Part shown: positions 21,912 through 31,242 of the stretch, in pieces
How the letters are laid out: every line of letters begins with the position of its first letter
Numbering within the stretch: position 1 is the first letter of the stretch
Assembly (NCBI RefSeq): GCF_014305155.1
Contig: NZ_JACRUK010000036.1
Coordinates: forward strand, 1 to 40,370
Length of the DNA: 40,370 nt
Origin: Flavobacterium muglaense
GTDB lineage: Bacteria > Bacteroidota > Bacteroidia > Flavobacteriales > Flavobacteriaceae
Direction: 5' to 3'
Notes under the pieces: model-generated
Told to the model about the DNA's origin: nothing
The model's input: the letters and a program-made list of their open reading frames with translations, nothing else
Database searches by the model: none
Program-made: the position numbers and the translations under genes

Positions 21912-23570
21912 ATGGAACTAAATGCTATTGAAGTTGAAATTGATAAATGTCCATTGTGTGGAAGTTGTTCATTACCTTTAAACAAACATTTTCATTCAAA
22001 AGCAGAAGCCGATCTTTTATTTGCTATTCAAAAGGTATTACCTGGATGGACACAAGAAGACGGAATTTGCTCACGTTGTACCGACGAATGTAGATTTGAA
22101 GTTGAAGCAATGCACAAATCAATGGATAAGCTAAAAATGAAGCATTTATTTAATTTTGATTTGGACTTTTTAGTGTTACCAATACCTGTAAGAGTAGATG
22201 CTGATACACAATACACTGGAAAAGGAGTTACTATTTGTTTTATTGATAGTGGGTTTTATCCCCATCCCGATTTGGTATCCAATAAAAATAGAATTAAAAA
22301 AATTATAGATATAACCAATCCCGAAAACACTCTTGATAATTATTTTTCTAAACCTCATAATCAAAGTTGGCACGGAACAATGACAAGTGTAGTTTGTGCT
22401 GGTGATGGTTTTTTATCGGGCGGATTGTATAAAGGCATAGCTCCTGATGCCGAATTAGTTTTATTGAAAGTACAAGATAATGAAGGTAAAATAACAGGAG
22501 AAAATATTGTAAAGGCTTTAGAATGGGTTAATAAAAACCATAAAAAATATGGAATCCGAATTGTAAACCTTTCTATTAGCGATGATTTTGCAGAGTCATT
22601 CAAAACCAATTTAGTAAGTCAAAAAGCCGAGGAGTTAATTCGTAAGAACATTTTACTTATAGCTGCTGTCGGGAATGATGAACATGCCGAAATTTTACCT
22701 CCTGCAAGTTCTCCAAATATTATCGCTGTTGGCGGAGTTGACGATCATAACAAGTTAGATGATTTTCTCGAACCATATCATTCTAGCTACGGACTGACGA
22801 TCGATCACATCATAAAACCCGAGTTGGTTACTAATGCTATTTGGATTCCAACTCCTATTTTGCCTGATTCATTTGAAATGAAAAACGCAACTATTTTATT
22901 CGAATTACTTCATGAAAAAGAAAATTTCCATCAACTCTTAAGTGATAATTATAAAAAATTAGGTTGGTCAAATTACATTCAGGTTATGTCAGAAAGTGAA
23001 GCAAAAAATGAAATAAAAAAAGCAATTTGGGATAAAAAATATTTAACAAAACATTATCAGCATTCTGATGGAACTTCATTTGCAGCACCAATAGTTTGTT
23101 CCGTAGCGGCACAGTTGTTAGAAATTAATCCTGAATTAACCGTAGCACAATTACGAGCTATTCTTTTCAATACAGCAAAAAAGCTACCAGCTTTTCCACA
23201 AGAAAAACAAGGATTCGGTGCTATCAATCCAAAAAAAGCTATTTATGAAGTACTAGAAAAGGAACCGATAGATATTCCTCTAGAAATTCCCAATATTGAT
23301 TTAAAAGAAGAAAAAATTGTCTTTTTCACTTTCATTCCAAATGCAAAAACAGTTTCATTGGCTGGCGATTTCAATAACTGGAAAGCCGATGAAGTAATTC
23401 TACAACCTTTCAAAGATGACGTTTGGAAAGTAGAATTACCCTTATTACCAAAAGGTGAATATGTATATAAATTTTGTATTGACAATCAATGGTGGAAAGA
23501 AGATAGTTCAAATCCGTATAAAGTAGAAGATAATTATGGAGGTTGGAATAGTGTTTTTAAAATTAATTAA
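21912..23570 (+). CDS. Subtilisin-like protease with Cys-rich N-terminus and C-terminal glycogen-binding (CBM48-like) domain
   Basis: A 552-residue protein without signal peptide. The N-terminus has two Cys clusters, CPLCGSC (13-19) and CSRCTDEC (53-60), which could bind zinc or an iron-sulfur cluster. The S8 domain (about 100-445) has a complete triad: Asp112 (CFIDSGF), His154 (SWHGTMTS), Ser389 (DGTSFAAP), plus the oxyanion Asn255 (AAVGND). Residues about 468-552 match the AMPK-beta/CBM48 glycogen-binding fold: VSLAGDFNNW (481-490), LLPKGEYVYKFCIDNQWW (511-528), then SNPYKVED. It lies 17 bases after the GMC gene and ahead of glucan-degrading enzymes. I infer a cytoplasmic protease tethered to glycogen or a related glucan; its protein target is unknown. 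Confidence 0.85.
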   Translation: MELNAIEVEIDKCPLCGSCSLPLNKHFHSKAEADLLFAIQKVLPGWTQEDGICSRCTDECRFEVEAMHKSMDKLKMKHLFNFDLDFLVLPIPVRVDADTQYTGKGVTICFIDSGFYPHPDLVSNKNRIKKIIDITNPENTLDNYFSKPHNQSWHGTMTSVVCAGDGFLSGGLYKGIAPDAELVLLKVQDNEGKITGENIVKALEWVNKNHKKYGIRIVNLSISDDFAESFKTNLVSQKAEELIRKNILLIAAVGNDEHAEILPPASSPNIIAVGGVDDHNKLDDFLEPYHSSYGLTIDHIIKPELVTNAIWIPTPILPDSFEMKNATILFELLHEKENFHQLLSDNYKKLGWSNYIQVMSESEAKNEIKKAIWDKKYLTKHYQHSDGTSFAAPIVCSVAAQLLEINPELTVAQLRAILFNTAKKLPAFPQEKQGFGAINPKKAIYEVLEKEPIDIPLEIPNIDLKEEKIVFFTFIPNAKTVSLAGDFNNWKADEVILQPFKDDVWKVELPLLPKGEYVYKFCIDNQWWKEDSSNPYKVEDNYGGWNSVFKIN

Positions 23571-23604
23571 AAAATCAAATTATAAAATTGAATAGATATA
23601 CATC

Positions 23605-24420
23605 ATGAAAAAAAATCAAATTTATTTAGATGGACAAACCGCACTAGTAACCGGTGCAAGTTCAGGGATAGGAAAAGCAACTGCCATCGAGCTAGGACAA
23701 GCGAGAGCAAATGTTGCTGTAAATTACGCTGGCAATTCTGTTGGTGCAGAAGAAGCTGCTGATATTATTATTAAAAATGGAGGAAAAGCCATCACAGTAA
23801 AAGGCGATGTTAGTAAACAAGATCAAGTTAAAAGCATGTTTGCAACTACTATTAAAGAATTCGGAACGCTGGATATTTTAGTAAATAATGCTGGATTACA
23901 AAAAGATGCTCCTTTTTTAGAAATGACTTTAGAAGATTGGAATTTTGTTCTAGATGTTAACCTAACAGGACAGTTTTTATGCGCACAAGAAGCCGTAAGA
24001 GAATTTAAAAGGCGTGGACCAAGACCTGAAATATCGGCTTCTTTGGGTAAAATTATTTGTATGAGTTCGGTGCATGAAATTATTCCTTGGGCTGGACATA
24101 TCAATTACGCTGCTTCTAAAGGAGGTGTAATGCTTTTTATGAAATCATTGGCACAAGAACTTGGACCATCAAAAATAAGAGTAAACAGTATTGCACCCGG
24201 AGCGATTAAAACACCAATTAATACTTCAGCTTGGCATACTCCTGAAGCTGAAGAAAAATTACTAAAATTAATTCCGTACAAAAGAGTTGGTTTAACTTCT
24301 GACGTTGGAAATGTAGCCGTGTTTTTAGCTTCTGATTTATCTGATTATATTCATGGAGAAACCATTTTTGTGGATGGTGGAATGAGCTTGTATCCTGGTT
24401 TTGAAGACGGAAACGGTTAA
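23605..24420 (+). CDS. Short-chain dehydrogenase, glucose 1-dehydrogenase-like
   Basis: A 271-residue classical SDR: cofactor motif GASSGIG (17-23), NNAG (94-97), catalytic Ser154/155 (CMSSVHE), Tyr168 and Lys172 (NYAASKGG), and the C-terminal IFVDGGMSLYPGF typical of the glucose 1-dehydrogenase subgroup. The VNYAGN sequence at the end of beta-2 lacks an acidic residue, which fits NADP preference, though this is weak. Expected reaction: glucose to glucono-lactone with NAD(P). It would draw on glucose released by the next two genes. There are 34 bases from the protease gene and 40 to the GH63 gene. Confidence 0.85.
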   Translation: MKKNQIYLDGQTALVTGASSGIGKATAIELGQARANVAVNYAGNSVGAEEAADIIIKNGGKAITVKGDVSKQDQVKSMFATTIKEFGTLDILVNNAGLQKDAPFLEMTLEDWNFVLDVNLTGQFLCAQEAVREFKRRGPRPEISASLGKIICMSSVHEIIPWAGHINYAASKGGVMLFMKSLAQELGPSKIRVNSIAPGAIKTPINTSAWHTPEAEEKLLKLIPYKRVGLTSDVGNVAVFLASDLSDYIHGETIFVDGGMSLYPGFEDGNG

Positions 24421-24460
24421 AATTGAAAAGTAAATCTAAAAAGTAAAAACATAAAACATC

Positions 24461-27076
24461 ATGGAAAACGAAAGGCTATCGGATCATTACAATAAAAAAA
24501 CAAATTGGCTAAAATTTGGACCGTATCTCAGCGAAAGACAATGGGGAACGGTAAGAGAAGATTACAGTGAAGGTGGTACCGCATGGGATTATTTCCCTCA
24601 CGATCATGCACGTTCTCGAACCTATCGTTGGGGAGAAGATGGTATTGCCGGAATTTCTGATGAATTGCAACGTATTTGCTTTTCGGTAACTTTATGGAAT
24701 GGTAAAGATCCTATTTTAAAAGAACGAATTTTTGGTTTGGCTGGTCCAGAAGGTAATCATGGTGAGGATGTGAAAGAGTTGTATTATTATTTAGATAGTA
24801 CGCCTACGCACTCTTATATGAAACATTTGTATAAATATCCACAAGCTGAATTTCCGTATAAACAGTTGGTTGAAATGAATAGAAATCGTTCTAAAAGCGA
24901 AGCCGAATTTGAGCTTTTAGATTCTGGTATTTTTAATGACAACAAGTATTTTGATGTCTTTACAGAATATGCCAAAAATAATGAAGAAGATATTTTAATC
25001 CGAATCACAGTTGCCAATCGAGGTAATGAAGCAGCGCCAATTACTATTTTACCAACACTTTGGCTACGAAATCTTTGGACACCAAACGTCTTGAAAGAAA
25101 AACCTAGTTTAAAATTATCTAAATCAGGTACTACAAAATTTGTAGTGTTAAATCATTCTGAATTAGGAGACTACAATTTTTATTTTCAAACCGTAGATGA
25201 ATTACTTTTTACAGAAAATGAAAGCAATAAAGAACGTTTGTGGAATCAACCCAACGAAACTCCTTTTGTAAAAGATGCTTTTCATAATGCCGTAATCAAT
25301 AATGATTTTTCATTATTTAAAGATAATACACAAGGCACAAAATTTTCTCCTTTATATCAAAGAACAGTTCCTGCTAATGGAGAAACAGTTGTTTATGTTC
25401 GACTTTCAAAAGAGGCGATTAAAAGTCCTTTTGATGCAAAATCACTGCAATTATTTGATCAAAGAATTAGCGAAGCCGATGCTTTTTACGATAAAATAAT
25501 CACAAAAGATGCAGCATTAGCTAACATACAACGCCAAGCATTTGCGGGAATGTTGTGGTCTAAACAATACTATAATATAGACATTCCTATTTGGCTTAAT
25601 GGTGATGAAGGACAAGTTCCACCTCCAGCCAATCGAAAAACAGGACGAAATAGCAATTGGAAAACCTTGAATAATGAAGATATTATATCCATGCCAGACA
25701 AATGGGAATATCCTTGGTATGCCGCTTGGGATTTGGCTTTTCATTGCGTCCCGCTTTCCATGGTGGATACCCAATTTGCAAAAGACCAATTGATATTGTT
25801 TTTAAGAGAATGGTACATGCATCCAAATGGTCAAATTCCGGCTTATGAATGGGCTTTTGGAGACGTAAATCCTCCTGTTCATGCATGGTCAGCTATGAAA
25901 GTGTACCGAATGGAAAAAGAAAAAACAGGTCAAGGTGATGTTGATTTCTTAAAGCGCGTTTTCCATAAACTAATGCTCAACTTTACTTGGTGGGTAAACC
26001 GAAAAGATGCAAAAGGAAATAATGTTTTTGAAGGTGGATTTTTAGGATTAGACAATATTGGAATTTTCGACAGAAGTTCTGCCATTCCTGGTGGCGGTCA
26101 TTTAGAACAAGCTGATGGTACTTCCTGGATGGCAATGTACAGTTTGAATTTGCTTGACATGGCTTTAGAAATTAATGCTTATGATAAATCCTTTGAAGAT
26201 GTTACCACCAAATTTTTTGAACATTTTGCCTATATCGCCGAAAGTTTAAACCGCATCGGACACGATTGGTCTGGCGCATGGGACGAAGATCAAGGTTTTT
26301 TCTATGATATTTTAGCATTACCCAACAATGAATATGTGCCTTTAAAAGTAAGATCTCTAGTCGGTTTAACTACTCTTTTTGCTGTTTTACCTTTAGATAA
26401 AGAACGATTGGACAAAGCTCCTGATTTTTTGAGAAGATTGAAATGGTTTTCTAACTATCAAGAAAAAACGCATGATTATCAAGTAATTGAAGAAGCGAAA
26501 AACGATAAGATGCTATTGTCTTTAATTCCAAAAAAACGTTTAAAAAGATTATTAGAAGCAATGTTGGATGAAGCCGAATTTCTTTCACCAAATGGAATTA
26601 GATCGTTGTCTAAAATTCATGAAAATGGGTATAGCGAATGGATTGCTGGTGAACAGTTTGGTTTAAGTTATGATCCAGCCGAAAGTAATTCTGGATTGTT
26701 TGGAGGAAACTCCAATTGGCGAGGACCAGTTTGGATGCCAATGAATTATTTGCTAATTGAATCATTGCGAAGTTATTACAATTATTACGGAGCTAGTTTT
26801 AAAGTCGAGTTTCCTACTGGTTCAAATAATTTATTACACTTAAATCAAGTAGCGGATGAATTATCTAAACGATTAATTGGAATTTTTCAAGAAGATGCTT
26901 CAGGAAATCGACCAGTAAATAATTATGATTCTTTTTATAAAAACGAACATTCAAAAGACCTTATTCTGTTTTACGAATATTTTCATGGTGATAACGGAAG
27001 AGGTGTTGGAGCTACACATCAAACAGGTTGGACTGGAGTAGTTGCTGAACTAATTGATAAAGTTTACACAAAATAA
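24461..27076 (+). CDS. MGH1-like / GH63 family glucosidase
   Basis: An 871-residue cytoplasmic glycoside hydrolase of the GH63 type, often annotated as glucosidase or MGH1-like. The N-terminus carries the family segment GPYLSERQWGTVREDYSEGG (20-39) followed by AWDYFPHDHARSRTYRWGED. The (alpha/alpha)6 catalytic part begins near residue 350 and contains YPWYAAWDLAFHCVPLSMVD (417-436), GQIPAYEWAFGDVNPPVHAW (457-476) and a C-terminal RGPVWMPMNYLLI. Relatives act on alpha-glucosidic bonds or on mannosyl/glucosyl-glycerate, so either glucan ends or a compatible solute could be the substrate. It lies 12 bases ahead of the debranching enzyme gene, suggesting joint action. Confidence 0.85.
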   Translation: MENERLSDHYNKKTNWLKFGPYLSERQWGTVREDYSEGGTAWDYFPHDHARSRTYRWGEDGIAGISDELQRICFSVTLWNGKDPILKERIFGLAGPEGNHGEDVKELYYYLDSTPTHSYMKHLYKYPQAEFPYKQLVEMNRNRSKSEAEFELLDSGIFNDNKYFDVFTEYAKNNEEDILIRITVANRGNEAAPITILPTLWLRNLWTPNVLKEKPSLKLSKSGTTKFVVLNHSELGDYNFYFQTVDELLFTENESNKERLWNQPNETPFVKDAFHNAVINNDFSLFKDNTQGTKFSPLYQRTVPANGETVVYVRLSKEAIKSPFDAKSLQLFDQRISEADAFYDKIITKDAALANIQRQAFAGMLWSKQYYNIDIPIWLNGDEGQVPPPANRKTGRNSNWKTLNNEDIISMPDKWEYPWYAAWDLAFHCVPLSMVDTQFAKDQLILFLREWYMHPNGQIPAYEWAFGDVNPPVHAWSAMKVYRMEKEKTGQGDVDFLKRVFHKLMLNFTWWVNRKDAKGNNVFEGGFLGLDNIGIFDRSSAIPGGGHLEQADGTSWMAMYSLNLLDMALEINAYDKSFEDVTTKFFEHFAYIAESLNRIGHDWSGAWDEDQGFFYDILALPNNEYVPLKVRSLVGLTTLFAVLPLDKERLDKAPDFLRRLKWFSNYQEKTHDYQVIEEAKNDKMLLSLIPKKRLKRLLEAMLDEAEFLSPNGIRSLSKIHENGYSEWIAGEQFGLSYDPAESNSGLFGGNSNWRGPVWMPMNYLLIESLRSYYNYYGASFKVEFPTGSNNLLHLNQVADELSKRLIGIFQEDASGNRPVNNYDSFYKNEHSKDLILFYEYFHGDNGRGVGATHQTGWTGVVAELIDKVYTK

Positions 27077-27088
27077 AATATAACGATT

Positions 27089-29053
27089 ATGGAAAGAAAT
27101 TTATTAGAAAAAGAATGGATTCATACCAACGGAATTGGTGGTTATGCTTCTTCAACAATTTCTGGAGCTAATTCTCGTCGCTATCATGGATTATTGGTAG
27201 CTTCCTTAAATCCGCCAACAGACAGAAGAGTATTAGTAAGTAAGATTGATGAAGAAATCAAACTTTCAAATGATGAAACAATTCAATTAGGTTCGAATCA
27301 ATATCCAAATGCGGTGTATCCGCAAGGGCATTTTTTTATCAAAGAATATCAAATTTTTCCGTATCCTGTTTTTACATTTGAAGGTGACAATTTTAAAATT
27401 CAAAAATCTATATTTCATAAACGCGGGTCTAACTCTGTTTTTATTGAATATGTGAATCAAGGAAAAGAAACCATCGAAATTTCTTTAAACACAACTTTTG
27501 TCAATAGAGATTACCACAGCATGTCTCACGAAAGTGAAAACTGCAATTTTTATAAAGCGGAGGTCGAAAATGGTCAACAAATCATTTATGCTTACTATGA
27601 ATCGATACCCGTTTACGAGAAAATTTCTAAAGGAAAATTCGAAGAAAACAGACAATGGATAAAAAATGTGGAGTACAATGAAGAACGAAAAAGAGGCTTG
27701 GATTTTAATGAAGATACCTATTCTATTGGTTCTTGGGTTGTCAATTTAAAACCCAAAGAAAAAGTAGTTTTATCTTATTCTACAGATGAAAATCTATATT
27801 CATTTGATCCTGAAAAAGAAAAAAAAGAGATTATTGCTTACCAAAAAACAATCACTTCTAGTAAAAACAATACCTTTTTTAACGACTTATTGCTTTCTGG
27901 AGATCAGTTTGTTGTAGATAGAAATTCAACACAAAGCAAAACTATAATTGCAGGCTATCATTGGTTTACCGATTGGGGAAGAGATACTATGATTGCCATG
28001 CGTGGATTAAGCATTGCCACTGGAAGACAAGATGAGTCCAAACTAATTTTAGAAACATTCTTAAAAAGTTTAAACCAAGGCATGTTGCCCAATCGCTTTC
28101 CGGATAACCCAAATGATGAACCAGAATTTAACACTGTTGACGCTACGCTTTGGATGTTTATTGTTTTATATGAATATTATGAAAAATTCAAAGATTTAGA
28201 ATTAATTCAGAACAATTTCAACCAATTAACTGAAGTAATAGACTATCATTTAAACGGAACCCGTTATAATATTCACAACACACCAGAAGGCTTTATTTAT
28301 GCAGGAGAAGGAATTGCTCAACTAACTTGGATGGATGCGAGAATTGGTGATTATGTTGTAACGCCAAGACACGGTTGTCCGGTTGAAATTAATGTCTTAT
28401 GGTATAATGCCTTAAAAATTTATCAGCATTTTTCAACTTTAGCAAACCATTCAATTGACGCTAGAATAACTGAAATCATTAATCATTTCTCTCACAATTT
28501 TAAAAATCATTTTTTTAATAATAAAGGCTTTCTTAATGATTTAGTGTTGCCAACAATTTCTGAAGATCAATCTTTGCGTCCCAATCAAATTTATGCTTTG
28601 AGTTTGCCTTTTAATCTTTTAAATATTGAAGATGAAAAATCGGTTTTTAAAACCGTTGAAGAGTATCTTTATACTGATTTAGGATTACGAACTTTAGCAG
28701 ACAATCATCCTGATTTTAAACCTTTTTATGGTGGAGATATTTGGAGCAGAGATAATGCTTATCATCAGGGAACCGTTTGGCCATTTATTTTTGGCGAATT
28801 CTGGACAGCAAAATACAACATGAGTAGTGATAAAGAAAAAGAAAAGGTAAAAAATGAGTTTGTAAAAGCAGTCCAAACGCTGAAAAATCATTTTTACAAC
28901 GAAAATGGATTGTATTCCATCTCTGAAATATTTGATGGTAAAGACCCAAAACCAAATCTTGGAAGAGGTACAATGCAACAAGCCTGGTCAGTTTCAAATA
29001 TCATCAAAGTAATGATTGATTTTGGATTGACTGGAAACGAAATAGAAATATAA
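27089..29053 (+). CDS. Glycogen debranching enzyme (amylo-alpha-1,6-glucosidase)
   Basis: A 654-residue protein. The N-terminal GDE domain shows NGIGGYASSTISGANSRRYH (14-33) followed by GLLVAS. The (alpha/alpha)6 catalytic domain (about 265-645) has HWFTDWGRDTMIAMRGL (291-307) with Asp295 and Asp299, FNTVDATLWMF, YAGEGIAQLTWMDARIGD, and GTVWPFIFGEF. Length fits the stand-alone bacterial amylo-alpha-1,6-glucosidases. It should remove alpha-1,6 branch glucose from glycogen in the cytoplasm. It is the clearest indication that the operon handles a branched glucan. It lies 12 bases after the GH63 gene and 2 bases before the aquaporin gene. Confidence 0.9.
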   Translation: MERNLLEKEWIHTNGIGGYASSTISGANSRRYHGLLVASLNPPTDRRVLVSKIDEEIKLSNDETIQLGSNQYPNAVYPQGHFFIKEYQIFPYPVFTFEGDNFKIQKSIFHKRGSNSVFIEYVNQGKETIEISLNTTFVNRDYHSMSHESENCNFYKAEVENGQQIIYAYYESIPVYEKISKGKFEENRQWIKNVEYNEERKRGLDFNEDTYSIGSWVVNLKPKEKVVLSYSTDENLYSFDPEKEKKEIIAYQKTITSSKNNTFFNDLLLSGDQFVVDRNSTQSKTIIAGYHWFTDWGRDTMIAMRGLSIATGRQDESKLILETFLKSLNQGMLPNRFPDNPNDEPEFNTVDATLWMFIVLYEYYEKFKDLELIQNNFNQLTEVIDYHLNGTRYNIHNTPEGFIYAGEGIAQLTWMDARIGDYVVTPRHGCPVEINVLWYNALKIYQHFSTLANHSIDARITEIINHFSHNFKNHFFNNKGFLNDLVLPTISEDQSLRPNQIYALSLPFNLLNIEDEKSVFKTVEEYLYTDLGLRTLADNHPDFKPFYGGDIWSRDNAYHQGTVWPFIFGEFWTAKYNMSSDKEKEKVKNEFVKAVQTLKNHFYNENGLYSISEIFDGKDPKPNLGRGTMQQAWSVSNIIKVMIDFGLTGNEIEI

Positions 29054-29055
29054 AA

Positions 29056-29862
29056 ATGATTACAACCTTTAAATCCAATTGGAAAATATACAGTTATGAA
29101 GCATTAGCATTAGGCTTGTTCATGGTCTCGGCTTGTGCTTTTGCCATTATTATTGAGCATCCCGATTTTTGGATAAAAAACAATGTTGAAAGTGCCATTT
29201 TTAGACGATTCTTAATGGGTTGTGCAATGGGATTAACTGCCGTTTTATTAATCTATTCTAAATTCGGAAAAATATCTGGAGCACACATGAATCCTGCTGT
29301 TACAATTGCCAATTGGCAGATGGATAGAATGAAAACTTCTGATGCTATTTTTTATATTATTTTTCAATTTATTGGAGGCATTTTGGGAGTACTACTATTT
29401 AAAATTTTCTTTTTTGAATATATTAGTAATCCCGAGATTAATTATGTTGTAACAATTCCTTCAACTTCTTCGAGTTCTGCTTTAAAACCCTTTTTATTTG
29501 AATTTTTAATTTCATTTATAATGCTTTTATCGGTTTTAATTTTGAGTAATGTTCCAAAATTAGCCAACTACACTGGTTATTTTGTGGGTGTTTTGCTAGT
29601 GATTTATATCACATTTGAAGCACCTATATCAGGAATGAGTATAAATCCGGCAAGAACAGTCGCATCAGCATTCTCATCTGGAAATTATTCCAATTTATGG
29701 CTTTATTTTGTTGCTCCCATATTCGGAATGTTATTAGCAAGTCTGATTTTCAGAAGAGCGTACAAATCAATAAATTGTGAATGCCAAACTATGCAATGTT
29801 TTATGTCTGGAAACAAACACACTAACAAAGTTTACGAAGTGCTAAAATATTACTTTAACTAA
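29056..29862 (+). CDS. Aquaporin/MIP family channel
   Basis: A 268-residue membrane protein with six predicted helices and both pore signatures: MNPAVT (Asn79-Pro-Ala) and INPAR (Asn197-Pro-Ala-Arg200), the Arg being the usual selectivity-filter residue. The loop between helices 3 and 4 (about 121-142) is long and polar, and the C-terminal tail has several Cys (CECQTMQC). It conducts water or small neutral solutes such as glycerol or peroxide; which one cannot be told here. In an operon with glucan breakdown, water or glycerol movement in osmotic stress is a sensible guess. It starts 2 bases after the debranching gene. Confidence 0.9.
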   Translation: MITTFKSNWKIYSYEALALGLFMVSACAFAIIIEHPDFWIKNNVESAIFRRFLMGCAMGLTAVLLIYSKFGKISGAHMNPAVTIANWQMDRMKTSDAIFYIIFQFIGGILGVLLFKIFFFEYISNPEINYVVTIPSTSSSSALKPFLFEFLISFIMLLSVLILSNVPKLANYTGYFVGVLLVIYITFEAPISGMSINPARTVASAFSSGNYSNLWLYFVAPIFGMLLASLIFRRAYKSINCECQTMQCFMSGNKHTNKVYEVLKYYFN

Positions 29863-29880
29863 ATTATTATTAAAAATTAT

Positions 29881-30564
29881 ATGAAAAAATCAATTATTAT
29901 TAGTGGTGCTTCTGGAAATTTAGGGAAAGAAGTGGTGAAAAAATTAGCTGAAAATGGCTGTAACTTGTCTTTAACCGTAAGTAATCGAACACCTGATGAA
30001 TATAATCATATAGAAAACACCTTTAGCAAAGTTGTTGATTTGAATAACGAAACCGAAGCTAAAAATTTCGTAAATGACGCAGTTGAAAGAAAAAAAACTA
30101 TTGATGCTGCCGTTCTTTTAGTTGGAGGATTTACCTCTGGTGATATAAAAAATACCACCAACGAAGAGGTTATGAAAATGATAAATATCAATTTCTTTAC
30201 AGCATACAATTTGGTTCGACCATTATTAAATCATTTTGAAAAACAAGGTTTTGGACAAATCATTTTAGTAAGTTCAAAAGCAGCTGTAGAACCAGGAAAA
30301 GGAGTGACTTGTTTTGCTTATACCTTATCGAAACAAATGCTGAACAGTTTGGCACAGTTTATAAATACTTCCAGCGAGAAAACGGTTGTAAATATAATTG
30401 TTCCTAGCATAATAGATACACCAGCGACAAGACCGTCTGCTCCAAATGCAGATTATTCGCAATGGGTTTCTACAGAAACGTTAGCTGAAAGTATTGCTTT
30501 TTTAGTATCTGATACTGGAAAACAATTGAGAGATACTGTTTTAAAAGTTTATAATAATTCCTAA
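29881..30564 (+). CDS. Short-chain dehydrogenase/reductase, substrate unknown
   Basis: A 227-residue SDR with a somewhat modified cofactor motif GASGNLGKE (9-17), the LLVGGF segment in place of NNAG, active-site Ser (LVSSKAA), and the YxxxK pair in FAYTLSKQM. The C-terminal part is short and ends without extra domains. The non-standard glycine and NNAG motifs place it outside the glucose-dehydrogenase subgroup. It begins 18 bases after the aquaporin gene and its stop codon shares a base with the start of the DUF1622 gene (TAATG). Confidence 0.8.
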   Translation: MKKSIIISGASGNLGKEVVKKLAENGCNLSLTVSNRTPDEYNHIENTFSKVVDLNNETEAKNFVNDAVERKKTIDAAVLLVGGFTSGDIKNTTNEEVMKMININFFTAYNLVRPLLNHFEKQGFGQIILVSSKAAVEPGKGVTCFAYTLSKQMLNSLAQFINTSSEKTVVNIIVPSIIDTPATRPSAPNADYSQWVSTETLAESIAFLVSDTGKQLRDTVLKVYNNS

Positions 30565-30941
30565 TGGAAACAAACATCGAAACTATAATATCTTCAATAT
30601 CATTTATAATTCAACTTTGTAGTGCCTCTATTTTATTATTTGGATTTGTGAAAATATTCATCAAGTTTTGGCTATTTGAATTTAAAAGTTTCCGATTAGA
30701 AAACAAAGAAATACCCTCTAATTTCAAACAATTAAAACTTGAAATTGGTGCTTACATTTTGTTAGGATTGGATTTTTATATCATTGCTGACATACTAGAA
30801 TCAATGGTGGCGCAAGACGAAAAAAGCTTAATTAGATTGGCATTAGTAATAGTAATCAGAACCGTCATTGGTTATTTTCTTGGAAAAGAATTAGAGCATG
30901 ATAATCATGAAAATAAATTAAATTTACAAAAACAAAATTAA
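30564..30941 (+). CDS. DUF1622 membrane protein
   Basis: A 125-residue integral membrane protein with about three hydrophobic helices (about 12-34, 59-79 and 89-108). The segment LKLEIGAYILLGLDFYIIAD followed by ILESMV is the conserved core of DUF1622. The C-terminal tail is charged (LEHDNHENKLNLQKQN). Function is not established. Its ATG overlaps the preceding stop by one base, and the next gene starts 1 base after its stop, so translation is probably coupled through this part of the operon. Confidence 0.8.
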   Translation: METNIETIISSISFIIQLCSASILLFGFVKIFIKFWLFEFKSFRLENKEIPSNFKQLKLEIGAYILLGLDFYIIADILESMVAQDEKSLIRLALVIVIRTVIGYFLGKELEHDNHENKLNLQKQN

Positions 30942-30942
30942 A

Positions 30943-31143
30943 ATGATAGTCATCTATTTACTCTATTTATATGTCCTTTTAGGAATTTTAATTGCTTTAT
31001 GGTTTGCTTTTTTTAAAGTGCATCATCTAGATCATAATGCCGAGGAAACCTCGTTATTATTCCGACTTTTAATACTTCCTGGAAGTATTATTTTATGGCC
31101 GTATATCATCTATAAAAATTATAAACATGATCGCAAAGTATAG
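30943..31143 (+). CDS. Small membrane protein
   Basis: A 66-residue protein with two hydrophobic segments (about 3-24 and 40-56) separated by a His-rich polar loop (KVHHLDHNAEETS). Its position, 1 base after DUF1622 and overlapping the next small frame by 17 bases, supports a real gene. The HHLDH loop could bind metal or heme, but this is speculative. It is a possible small subunit of the neighbouring ferric-reductase-like/Rieske protein. Confidence 0.65.
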   Translation: MIVIYLLYLYVLLGILIALWFAFFKVHHLDHNAEETSLLFRLLILPGSIILWPYIIYKNYKHDRKV

Positions 31144-31231
31144 AAAAACACACTTTTTTTTATGGATAGTTTTGACAATCGTATTGATTTCATTAGCTAT
31201 TTTAGGTTATTTATGTATTCCAAAATATTAA
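31127..31231 (+). CDS. 34-residue single-pass membrane peptide
   Basis: ATG 31127 opens a 34-codon frame ending at TAA 31229-31231: a basic N-terminus (MIAKYRKTHFF), one hydrophobic helix (LWIVLTIVLISLAILGYL) and a short CIPKY end. It overlaps the 66-residue gene by 17 bases in another frame and ends 11 bases before the Rieske fusion gene, the same overlap length as between the two small membrane genes at 2725-3106. Topology, spacing and filling of the gap make it a probable small gene, perhaps a subunit or chaperone of the large membrane protein. Confidence 0.6.
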   Translation: MIAKYRKTHFFLWIVLTIVLISLAILGYLCIPKY

Positions 31232-31242
31232 AAATCAATTAG

